This document shows positions 7,324 to 14,948 of a DNA stretch of 24,440 nt, piece by piece; position 1 is the first letter of the stretch; every line of letters begins with the position of its first letter. The DNA lies in the NCBI GenBank assembly GCA_038217425.1, contig JBBQPM010000101.1:1-24440 (forward strand). The letters run 5' to 3'. This DNA comes from JAIEPT01 sp038217425. GTDB lineage: Bacteria; Planctomycetota; Planctomycetia; Gemmatales; Gemmataceae. The notes under the pieces are model-generated. The model worked only from the letters and a program-made list of their open reading frames with translations. It was not told where the DNA came from and searched no databases. Made by a program: the position numbers and the translations under genes.

Positions 7324-7487
7324 ATGCTCCCCGTGCAAGCCAACACGACCTGCGACATCTACCGCGCCGGCGGCGCGACTCCCGACCCCGCCGACGTGCC
7401 CGGCATGCCGTGCTTTGTGACGCCGTGCTTCACCCGGGGCCGGGAGGTCGGCGAGGGGCTCGACGAGAGCCTGCGTTACACGCACGT
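7106..7487 (+). repeat. 18-bp exact direct repeat inside the tandem phage-like genes
   Basis: CCTGCGTTACACGCACGT occurs at 7106-7123 and again at 7470-7487, in the same reading frame (LRYTHV) of the two paralogous genes. It marks an old tandem duplication rather than a mobile-element target site. Confidence 0.7.
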
Positions 7488-7707
7488 GATGTTGATCGAC
7501 AAAAGCGCGGACATCCGCGACGGCTGGGTGGACTTCGCGACGGCTCCGACGACGAACGACCGCGTCTACATACCCGCGGACGGCCTGGGTACGGGGAGTG
7601 CGGGCCAGCCGATGAAGGTGGTGTTCGTGGAGCGCGTCGGCCGCGGCACGCCGTCGGATTGCAAGCGCGTCTACCTGCGCCGCGAGGCGTGGTTCGACGG
7701 GGCGTGA
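7324..7707 (+). CDS. Phage-like small protein, possible head-completion/adaptor type (intact tandem copy)
   Basis: A 127-residue protein starting MLPVQANTTCDIYRAGG. It has no signal peptide. Conserved-looking blocks are CDIYR near the N-terminus, RYTHVMLIDKSADIRDGW in the middle, RVYIPADG, and KVVFVERVGRGTPSDCKRVY at the end. I think proteins of this shape are small phage head-tail joining proteins, from the beta-rich pattern and gene size, but this is inference. The ATG directly follows the stop of the first copy with no gap. No strong ribosome binding site is visible, so it may depend on coupled translation. The gene ends 22 bases before the convergent LRV-like gene. Confidence 0.6.
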   Translation: MLPVQANTTCDIYRAGGATPDPADVPGMPCFVTPCFTRGREVGEGLDESLRYTHVMLIDKSADIRDGWVDFATAPTTNDRVYIPADGLGTGSAGQPMKVVFVERVGRGTPSDCKRVYLRREAWFDGA

Positions 7708-7729
7708 AAGAAGCAGGGACAAGTCTTTC

Positions 7730-8227
7730 TCACCGGAAGAGCTTCGCTGCCACTGCTTCACGGACTTCGGGTGAACTATCGTGGGCGGGCGTCGATAGGA
7801 CACGACGATCTGTGGCGGCTTGTGAGACGGCCAGACGGAGGTTCTTCGAAAGCTTGGCTGCGTGCAACGTAGCGACGGCTTCCTCGGTCGGGCAGTTTGG
7901 GTGGGCCAAGATCATCGCCGCGAGACCTTCGTAATGCCAGTTCTCCCGCCGGCTGCCATCGAGGGCTTCGCGGAGAACCAGAGCGAGAAGCCGTAACAAC
8001 GGGAGGCCTGGAGCCTTCTCGCTTCCCGCAACCGCAGTTGCAGCTCGGAGATCGGCTTCTGAGGAGATGCTCGAAGGCGTGAGGCTTTCCAGCAAGTCAG
8101 GCGTAACATTCGGATGTCTAGCGACGTACTCCATAAGAAATGTAAGCCCCATTTGCGACAGCGCGACGAGTTGTTCTTCGGAAGTCGAAGAATCAAGGGC
8201 CAACGCCACTGCCTTCGCGGGATCCAT
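7730..8227 (-). CDS. LRV/HEAT-like repeat protein
   Basis: A 165-residue protein starting MDPAKAVALALDSSTSEEQL. It is almost all helical, with motifs such as YVARHPNVTPDLLESL and ILAHPNCPTEEAVATLHAAK that resemble the leucine-rich variant (LRV) or HEAT-like repeat pattern (A-x-H-P-N-x-x-x-x-x-L). The end, SSPEVREAVAAKLFR, fits a further partial repeat. Such proteins usually act as protein-binding scaffolds. The ATG at 8227 has AGGAG seven bases upstream, far better than any start in the open frame that continues upstream to 8833. No signal peptide is seen. The function is unknown. Confidence 0.7.
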   Translation of the reverse strand: MDPAKAVALALDSSTSEEQLVALSQMGLTFLMEYVARHPNVTPDLLESLTPSSISSEADLRAATAVAGSEKAPGLPLLRLLALVLREALDGSRRENWHYEGLAAMILAHPNCPTEEAVATLHAAKLSKNLRLAVSQAATDRRVLSTPAHDSSPEVREAVAAKLFR

Positions 8228-8563
8228 CGAGTTCTCCTGGACGGCAAAGCAACGTCGCGCCACACGTTCACAGGTCCGATCGAACCACTCCGAGAGTATG
8301 ACGATCGAACCCTTCGGCGACTCGAACCGCTCCGGAGGCTTCCCCACAATGAGCGGCCCGGGATAGCAGAGGCGAAGCATCTTCCCCTTGAGTTCGTACC
8401 GCCCGAGCCACGAGATGGTGGCGAAACCGTGCAACAAGATTGTCCCTTTACAGTAGACGCTGTCCGACAATCTGTGCGACGCTTGGGGCGCCGTGCCTCG
8501 GGGAACGGTTACAGAATGCTTATAATCTCCTTCGGGATGTGAATCAGTTATTCTAATCGTGGT
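8228..8563 (-). pseudogene. TIGR03067-like remnant, in frame upstream of the LRV-like gene
   Basis: This stretch is open in the same frame as the downstream gene, with no stop between them, but has no convincing start codon of its own. It reads VTTIRITDSHPEGDYKHSV, later LGRYELKGKMLRLCYPGP and PPERFESPKGSIVILSEW. The last two blocks match the C-terminal part of TIGR03067 proteins, a planctomycete family, where G-x-Y-x-L-x-G-x-x-L-x-L-C is followed by P-x-x-F-x-S. It may be a gene that lost its 5' end, or an extension of the downstream protein if an unusual start is used. I favour a remnant. Confidence 0.4.
8521..8526 (+). promoter_or_regulatory. Possible -10 element (TATAAT) upstream of the 1442-residue gene
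   Basis: A perfect TATAAT lies 42 bases before the ATG at 8569, in sequence otherwise richer in G and C. No matching -35 hexamer is seen at 16-18 bases upstream; TG occurs two bases before it, close to an extended -10. Planctomycete promoter rules are poorly known, so this is tentative. Confidence 0.3.
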
Positions 8564-8568
8564 GACGT

Positions 8569-11500
8569 ATGAGATTCGGAATGATAGCCGCGACTCTGTT
8601 GTTGGCTTCGCATACGGCGGCGGAGGAAATGCCGCGGATGCTGGCCACGCCGATCTCGCTCGATCATCTCGATGCTGCGTCGTTCGCGGAGTGGTCGGAC
8701 GGCGCCGAGAAGCTGATCCGTCCGGAGGATGCCAAGGACAAGAGTCGGCTGCCGCAATGGCTGATCTCCACAGAAATGACGACGCCCGGCCATTCGGGTC
8801 TCCGCTTTGGCGATTCCCAGCGTCCCGGTCCACGCCACCTACGTATCGGTTTCAAGCAGGCCGTCCCTGTCGGCTCGGTGTTGATCCGAGGCGGCGGACA
8901 GCTCAGCGTCCTTCGGCACGACGTCCCCTTTCCAGGAGATCTGGCCAACGACGCCCACTGGATCCCGGCCCAACGTCTGGTTCAGCGCGTGGTTTCTCGG
9001 CAAGAGGTTGCCGAACTCGATTTCGGCATCTGGACTTTGCCCGCGAACCTCACGACGCGCGCTCTCCGGCTCACGCATCACGCGGAGTTGGCGGACAAGA
9101 GCTACGCCGGCTTCGTGGGCGGCTTAGTTGTACTTACCGACCGCCTGACCAACATCGCTCCCCAGGCGGACGCGCTCGGCTCAACCAATGACAAGCACGC
9201 GTTCAAACTAATCAACGAGAGAAACGATCCCGGCGAACCCTGGTGCAACATTTCGCTCAAGGAAGGCGACCGCGCTCAGGCGATTTCGGCCAAACATCTA
9301 GAATGGGCAATGCTGGTCTGGCCGACCCCGGTGAAGCTGCGCGGCCTCGGCGCGTTCTATGCCGGTTTCGCGACGGCGGAGGCGCAGGTTTATTCCGGCC
9401 CGCAGAACGTGCATCCGCGCGAGGCTCCGGAAAGCTCCTGGACGTCGGTGAAGACGTTCACCGGTTTGAAGAATCGTTACCCCAGCCTGCTGCCCATCGA
9501 TTGGATCGTTTTCGGGAACGACGTCACAACGCGGGCGGTGCGTCTGCGCATCACCGCTTCGTTTCCCGAAGGCGGACATCCACATGTGCAGAGCCATCCG
9601 CGCCAGGGCAAACGTGTTTGGCTCGGAGATCTTCTGGCCCTCACCGCGCTGGACAAGAGCGAACTCGCGACGGCGATTCTTGCTGCTCCCAGCGAACGCG
9701 AGCGGCCGCCCATTCCGATTCACTTCACGATGCCCGAGGACGGCTTCGCCACGCTGGTCATCGAGGATCAGGCCGGCAAGCGCGTCCGCAACCTGCTGGC
9801 CGACACGTTTTTCGTCAAGGGAGAGCACACGGCGGGCTGGGACGGCTCCGACGATTTGGGCCGCGATGTGGAAGCTGCCAAGCATGGGCTGTATGCCATT
9901 CCTACGCAACTCGTGAGTCCGGATCGCTACACGGTCCGCGGACTTTGGCGCCGACCGGTACACATCAAGTACGAGATGGGGATCTACACCGCGGGCGATC
10001 CCCCGTGGGAGACGGCCGACAAAAGCGGCGGCTGGCTTGCCAACCATTCGCCCCCCAGCGCCGTCTTGTATGTCCCCGACGTTCCGGGCAAGGGTCCGAC
10101 GATGCTGATCGGCAGCTACGTTTCCGAAGGCTGCGCCGGTCTGGCGTGGGTCAATCTGCAGGGTCGGCGTTGGAAAGGGCAGAACTGGGTCGGCGGTAAC
10201 TGGACCGGCGCCCCCTACCTGGCGCGCGACGCCGAGCCCAAGCGTCTGTCCGAGTACTACGCCTATGTCGCCTCCGCGTGGTCCTCCGGCAAGCTCGACA
10301 AGAAAATGCCGCAAGGTGAGATCCGCATCACCGCCTTGACCGCAAAGGAAGATGTGCCGGTGCTCGTCTATCCTTTCACGCCTCGCTTTCCCCAGGCCGA
10401 CGCGATTCGCTGGGAAACGCAGATCGGCGGGCTCGCGGCGCATGACGGTATCCTTGCCGTCAGCCTCACGGGACTCGATCGCATCCTGCTCGTGGACGTT
10501 CGCTCCGGCAAGGTCATCAGTGAGAATAATGTTCCATCGCCGCGCGGCGTCGCCTTCGATCGCGAAGGCCGACTGCTTGCCCTTTCGGGATCGAACTTGC
10601 TTCACTTCGCCGTCAAGGCCGGCAAGCTCGCGGCGCCGGTCACCGCAGTCGAGAAGCTACGCGATCCGCAAGGCGTCGTCCTGTCCGCGGACAACAAGAT
10701 CTACGTCAGCGAGCATGGCGACAGTCACCAGATCAAAGTCTTTTCGTCCGAGGGAGTCTTCCTCTCGACGATCGGCAAGCGAGGGTCGCCGCGCGCGGGG
10801 ACTTACGATCCCTTGCATCTCAATCACCCGCGTGGATTGACGTTCGATGCCAAGGGCCGACTCTGGGTTGCCGAGGAGGACTCGCAGCCCAAGCGCATCA
10901 GCGTCTGGAATGCCGATGGCTCGCTCGCCCAGACCTTTTACGGCCCGGCGGAATATGCCGGCGGCGGCATCGTCGATCCGGTCGATTCGAACAAGCTCTA
11001 CTACCACGGCATGGAGTTCAAGCTCGACCGTGTCAAACGCGCGTTCGAGTTGACGCGTGTGTTCTACCGTAGCGATGCAGCCCCTCTGAAGCTGGCGTTT
11101 CGCAGCGGGGTGCCGGAGTCTGCGATCTACGTCGAGGAACGCCGCTACTTTCACAACAGCTTCAACAGCAGCCCCACCGGCGGCCATGCCACAGCGTTCA
11201 TTTTCGCCGACCGCGAAGGCAGCGCCGTCCCCGTGGCCGCGTGCGGCCGGGCGTCCGACTGGAAGATACTGCAGGAAGCGCCGTTTCAATCGCTGTGGCC
11301 GACCGGGACGTTTCCCAAGGACGCCAAGAATCCCAAGCCGGCGTTCTTCTTGTGGTCAGATCGCAACGACGACGGCCAAGTGCAGCCCGACGAAGTCGCG
11401 ATCGCGGCAGGAGCGAGCGGCGGCGTCACGGTGTTGCGCGACCTGTCGTTCGCTGTCGCTCGTTTCGACGGCAAGGCGATGTCCTGGCCGCCCCAGGGCT

Positions 11501-12897
11501 TCTCCGCCAAGGGGACTCCGAAGTACGACATCGCCAAGTTCAAGCTCCTCGCGGAAGGCGCTCAAGGGCCCGCCTCGTCCGGCGGCGATCAAATCCTGAT
11601 CGGACCCGAAGGCTGGTCCATCCACACCACCGCTCCCAAGCCCTTCAAAGCGCACGGGATCGGCGGCGCCAAGAACGGCGTGCCGATGTGGACGTATCCG
11701 AGCATGTGGCCCGGACTGCACGCCTCGCATTCCTCGCCGCCGCCTGATCGGCCCGGAATGATCGTCGGCCATACGCGTCTCGTGGGAGACTTCATTCATC
11801 CCAAAGGATCGGAGCCGATGTGGCTGCTCAACAGCAATCACGGACCGATCTACGTCTTCACGGCCGACGGGTTGTTCGTGGCGCAATTGTTCCAGGACAT
11901 GCGGCTCGGCAAACAATGGAAGATGCCCCGCGCGGAAGCGGGCATGCTACTCGACGAACTTACGCCCAGCGATGAAAACTTCTGGCCCAGCGTTACGCAG
12001 TCCGCCGACGGCGCCGTCTATCTCTGTACCGGCCGACCGAACGCTCTGGCGCGCGTGTACGGGCTGGAATCCGTTCGTCGCCTTCCGTCGCTCGAGCTAA
12101 ACGTCAGCGCCGACGATCTGCATCGTTGCCGAGAATACTTCGTGCGCATCGAAGCGGAGCGGCAAGCGAAACAAGGACGCGGCACACTCCGAGTAGCATT
12201 GCGTCCCACGAGTCCCAAGGTCGACGGCGATCTAACTGACTGGCGCGACGCCGAGTGGGTGGACATCGATCGGCGCGGCGCCCGCGCCTACTTCAACGCG
12301 GATACGAAGCCTTACAACGTGACCGGGGCCCTGGCCGTTGCTGATGGACGCCTCTACGCCGCCTGGCGCACCGGCGACAAGAACCTTCTGGAAAACTCGG
12401 GCGAAGTGCCGAGCGCGCTCTTCAAGAGCGGCGGCTGCCTCGACCTGATGATCGGCGTCAATCCGGAGGCCGATCCAAAGCGGACGCAGCCGGGACCGGG
12501 CGACATTCGTCTGCTCATCACGCGCGTCGCCGGGAAGACGCGTGCCTTGCTCTTTCACCCCGTGACTCCGGACAAAGCTCAACCGGTGCCGTTTTCCTCA
12601 CCGAGCAGGACCATCACCTTCGATCGCGTGGACGACGTCAGCGACCAAGTCCAACTCGCGTTCTCGGCTCACGGCGACTATGAGATCGCGTTTCCCCTCG
12701 CGGCGCTCGGACTCCAGCCGAAACCAGGTCTGATCCTCCGCGGCGATATGGGGATCTTGCGAGGCAGCGGCGGCAGCACCATCCAGCGCGTCTACTGGAG
12801 CAACAAAGCGACCGCGATCGTTGCTGACGTCCCCAGCGAAGCCGAGCTGCGTCCGCAACTCTGGGGCCGGGTCGAGTTCGTGACGGGGCCGTCCTAA
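8569..12897 (+). CDS. Large secreted multidomain protein: FlgD-like, NHL-type propeller, EF-hand loop, CBM9-like C-terminus
   Basis: A 1442-residue protein with a signal peptide (MRFGMIAATLLLASHTAAEE). Residues about 30-370 resemble no family I know. Around 385 a FlgD-like immunoglobulin segment appears: HFTMPEDGFATLVIEDQAG, then VRNLLADTF and GWDGSDDLGRDV. Residues about 640-820 hold NHL-type propeller repeats (GVAFDREGRLLALSG; PQGVVLSADNKIYVSEHG; HPRGLTFDAKGRLWVAEED). Near 930 the loop DRNDDGQVQPDE is a close match to an EF-hand calcium-binding loop. From about 1205 to the end, TLRVALRPTSPKVDGDLTDW and later blocks fit a CBM9-like carbohydrate-binding domain. A periplasmic or surface role in binding or processing a glycan is likely. 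The ribosome binding site is weak (GGTG). Confidence 0.82.
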   Translation: MRFGMIAATLLLASHTAAEEMPRMLATPISLDHLDAASFAEWSDGAEKLIRPEDAKDKSRLPQWLISTEMTTPGHSGLRFGDSQRPGPRHLRIGFKQAVPVGSVLIRGGGQLSVLRHDVPFPGDLANDAHWIPAQRLVQRVVSRQEVAELDFGIWTLPANLTTRALRLTHHAELADKSYAGFVGGLVVLTDRLTNIAPQADALGSTNDKHAFKLINERNDPGEPWCNISLKEGDRAQAISAKHLEWAMLVWPTPVKLRGLGAFYAGFATAEAQVYSGPQNVHPREAPESSWTSVKTFTGLKNRYPSLLPIDWIVFGNDVTTRAVRLRITASFPEGGHPHVQSHPRQGKRVWLGDLLALTALDKSELATAILAAPSERERPPIPIHFTMPEDGFATLVIEDQAGKRVRNLLADTFFVKGEHTAGWDGSDDLGRDVEAAKHGLYAIPTQLVSPDRYTVRGLWRRPVHIKYEMGIYTAGDPPWETADKSGGWLANHSPPSAVLYVPDVPGKGPTMLIGSYVSEGCAGLAWVNLQGRRWKGQNWVGGNWTGAPYLARDAEPKRLSEYYAYVASAWSSGKLDKKMPQGEIRITALTAKEDVPVLVYPFTPRFPQADAIRWETQIGGLAAHDGILAVSLTGLDRILLVDVRSGKVISENNVPSPRGVAFDREGRLLALSGSNLLHFAVKAGKLAAPVTAVEKLRDPQGVVLSADNKIYVSEHGDSHQIKVFSSEGVFLSTIGKRGSPRAGTYDPLHLNHPRGLTFDAKGRLWVAEEDSQPKRISVWNADGSLAQTFYGPAEYAGGGIVDPVDSNKLYYHGMEFKLDRVKRAFELTRVFYRSDAAPLKLAFRSGVPESAIYVEERRYFHNSFNSSPTGGHATAFIFADREGSAVPVAACGRASDWKILQEAPFQSLWPTGTFPKDAKNPKPAFFLWSDRNDDGQVQPDEVAIAAGASGGVTVLRDLSFAVARFDGKAMSWPPQGFSAKGTPKYDIAKFKLLAEGAQGPASSGGDQILIGPEGWSIHTTAPKPFKAHGIGGAKNGVPMWTYPSMWPGLHASHSSPPPDRPGMIVGHTRLVGDFIHPKGSEPMWLLNSNHGPIYVFTADGLFVAQLFQDMRLGKQWKMPRAEAGMLLDELTPSDENFWPSVTQSADGAVYLCTGRPNALARVYGLESVRRLPSLELNVSADDLHRCREYFVRIEAERQAKQGRGTLRVALRPTSPKVDGDLTDWRDAEWVDIDRRGARAYFNADTKPYNVTGALAVADGRLYAAWRTGDKNLLENSGEVPSALFKSGGCLDLMIGVNPEADPKRTQPGPGDIRLLITRVAGKTRALLFHPVTPDKAQPVPFSSPSRTITFDRVDDVSDQVQLAFSAHGDYEIAFPLAALGLQPKPGLILRGDMGILRGSGGSTIQRVYWSNKATAIVADVPSEAELRPQLWGRVEFVTGPS

Positions 12898-13286
12898 ACT
12901 TCTTCCGATGTGTGTTTGGCTCGTCTGAGTCCCTCTGCGTCTACTGACCCCCGCGCAGAACTCAATAAACGTTTATCGAATACAGACCCACGATTCATTC
13001 CATCGTTGCTCGAAAGAGTTCACTTCCGGATTCGAGAAGCCCCCGTTTGTTCGCGAGGCGTGCCGTCGTCCCTTTGTGTGCTCGTATTTTTTTCGTACGT
13101 CTTGCTCAAGACGAGGAGGCCAGAGCTTTGAAGAGCGAGTGCCAGTGCCTTGCCCGCCAAGGTCCTCTCCCTTAAACAAGGTTCAAATACCCAATCGGTC
13201 CTTGACGCCGGCGAGTCAAGCGAGTGGAATGGCACCTGCTGAAACCATCGTCGAGCCAACGTAAACGCACCCCGAAAGAATTGCCC
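12898..13286 (+). other. 389-bp gap without a recognisable gene
   Basis: Short open frames here have no family pattern, no ribosome binding site and no codon bias like the neighbours. The only structures I see are a 12-bp perfect palindrome (separate entry), a short T run at 13088-13094, and a small CGTCTT/AAGACG hairpin near 13100. The region probably holds the regulatory sequences of the downstream sialidase-like gene. Confidence 0.5.
12965..12976. promoter_or_regulatory. 12-bp perfect palindrome, possible operator
   Basis: ATAAACGTTTAT is a perfect palindrome in an A/T-rich patch, 311 bases before the start of the sialidase-like gene. A regulator dimer could bind such a site, but a single short palindrome can arise by chance. 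Confidence 0.2.
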
Positions 13287-14867
13287 ATGAAGCGTACACT
13301 CGTCATCGCTCTGCTCTTCACTCTCGTGGCTGCACTCCGCGCTGTAGATGCCCCCTCGCTTCTGCCTTCAAAACACGTCGGTCCGCCGCTTAAGGAGCAC
13401 GCCGTCGGCAACCGCGCCTTCCAGGGGATTCCGAGCATGGCGGTGGCTCCCAAAGGGAGGCTCTGGGCCACCTGGTACGCAGGCGTGACGCCCGGTGAGG
13501 ACCAAAATAACTACGTCGTGCTGAGTACAAGCGGCGATGACGGCAAGGCCTGGAAGGAAACCCTTACCGTCGATCCCGACGGCAGTGGACCGGTGCGGGC
13601 CTTCGATCCCGAATTGTGGGTCTCGCCGGACGGTCGGCTTTATCTCTTCTGGGCGCAGATGGGAAAGGGGCGGCCCGACACCGAGCTGGGGGTCTGGTGC
13701 ATGGAGACCGCCGAGCCGGACGCGGAGCAGCCGAAGTGGAGTTCGCCTCGCCGCATCGCTGATGGCGTCATGATGTGCAAGCCCCTGACGCTCTCGACCG
13801 GTGAATGGGTGCTACCCGTTTCCAAATGGCGCAGTCACGACCAGAGCGCCCAGATGGTCGTGTCGACGGATCAGGGCAAGAAATGGGCAGTCCGAGGCGC
13901 CTGCAATGTGCCGGTTGACGTCCGCAGTTACGATGAGCACATGTTTATCGAGCGAAGAGATGGAACGATTTGGTTGCTCGTCCGCACCAAGTACGGGATC
14001 GGCGAGAGCGTTTCCACCGATCGCGGCAAGACCTGGCCGGAGCTAAAACCGTCCCAGATTCCCCACACGTCTTCTAGGTTCTTCATCCGCACGCTCGAGT
14101 CTGGCAAGTTGCTGCTGGTCAAGCATGGTCCCTTCGACAAGAAAACCGGTCGATCCCATTTGATGGCCTTCATTTCCACGGATGAAGGCAAGACTTGGGG
14201 CGGCGGCTTGATGCTCGACGAACGCGCCGGCGTGTCCTATCCCGATGGGCAGCAAACCCCGGAGGGACTGATCCGCATCATCTACGACTACAGCCGCACT
14301 GGCGAGCGAAACATCCTTCTGGCGACGTTCCGCGAAGAGGACGCAGCGGCCGCAAAGGAAATCAGCAAGGACGTTCGCCTGCGGCAGCTCGTCAGCAGGG
14401 CATCCGGCGGGAAGGAGAAGACCGGCAAACCGGCCAATCTGCCCAAAGCGAAGGTTGACAGCGAGGCACTGCGAACGAAGAACCCGGGCGTCTTGAGCGT
14501 GCCGGGCATCCAGTCGCTCGCATTGAAAACAGGAGTCAAGCTGTTCGCCGACCGCGTCTATGTGGCGGGGGAATTGCCGGATGCCTTCAAGTCAGCCTAT
14601 TTCCTCCCCCTGGCCATGGATGGGTCAAAGACCGTGACCTGCAAACAGGCGGGGACGGTTTGGTTCCTCACCCCGACCCCGGAGCGAAATCGCGACTCGC
14701 AGACACGATCCTTGCTGGATCAAGGCTTCAAGCAAGTCGATCTGCCGGAGATCCCTTTATTTGGCCCGAGAGTTGATGCCAATCGCTGCACGGTGTACCA
14801 AAAGGATTGCGCAGTCGGTGAAAAGATCCTCGTTGGCAAATGGGCAGTTCCGCTCTTCCTTCCTTGA
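13287..14867 (+). CDS. Secreted BNR-repeat/sialidase-like protein with C-terminal extension
   Basis: A 526-residue protein with a signal peptide (MKRTLVIALLFTLVAALRAVDA). It carries four Asp-box motifs, S-x-D-x-G-x-x-W: SGDDGKAW (82), STDQGKKW (193), STDRGKTW (243) and STDEGKTW (297). This is the BNR_2/six-bladed sialidase-like fold; the catalytic arginine triad cannot be verified by eye, so the substrate may not be sialic acid. After residue 390 a linker leads to a separate C-terminal module (SVPGIQSLALKTGVKLFADR to the end, about 120 residues) that I do not recognise. I chose the ATG at 13287 because the signal peptide starts there; the frame is open from a GTG at 13224. It lies 81 bases upstream of the sulfatase gene. 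Confidence 0.85.
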   Translation: MKRTLVIALLFTLVAALRAVDAPSLLPSKHVGPPLKEHAVGNRAFQGIPSMAVAPKGRLWATWYAGVTPGEDQNNYVVLSTSGDDGKAWKETLTVDPDGSGPVRAFDPELWVSPDGRLYLFWAQMGKGRPDTELGVWCMETAEPDAEQPKWSSPRRIADGVMMCKPLTLSTGEWVLPVSKWRSHDQSAQMVVSTDQGKKWAVRGACNVPVDVRSYDEHMFIERRDGTIWLLVRTKYGIGESVSTDRGKTWPELKPSQIPHTSSRFFIRTLESGKLLLVKHGPFDKKTGRSHLMAFISTDEGKTWGGGLMLDERAGVSYPDGQQTPEGLIRIIYDYSRTGERNILLATFREEDAAAAKEISKDVRLRQLVSRASGGKEKTGKPANLPKAKVDSEALRTKNPGVLSVPGIQSLALKTGVKLFADRVYVAGELPDAFKSAYFLPLAMDGSKTVTCKQAGTVWFLTPTPERNRDSQTRSLLDQGFKQVDLPEIPLFGPRVDANRCTVYQKDCAVGEKILVGKWAVPLFLP

Positions 14868-14948
14868 CACTTTACCCGCCTCGGGAGGTCGTCGTCCTGT
14901 AAGTTGATCGAACCGATGAAAAGGGACAAGTAAAGACGAGTAGTCCAA

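Noticed and set aside
9298..10605. Minus-strand ORF of 435 codons
   Set aside because: It is antisense to the 1442-residue protein, which has a signal peptide and clear domains. The antisense frame shows none.
13100..13117. CGTCTT/AAGACG hairpin as a terminator
   Set aside because: The stem is only six pairs and no T run follows it on either strand in the right place.
13160..13215. Possible tRNA suggested by a GGTTCAAATACC stretch
   Set aside because: The flanking bases do not pair into a T-arm stem, and no acceptor, D or anticodon arm can be built around it.
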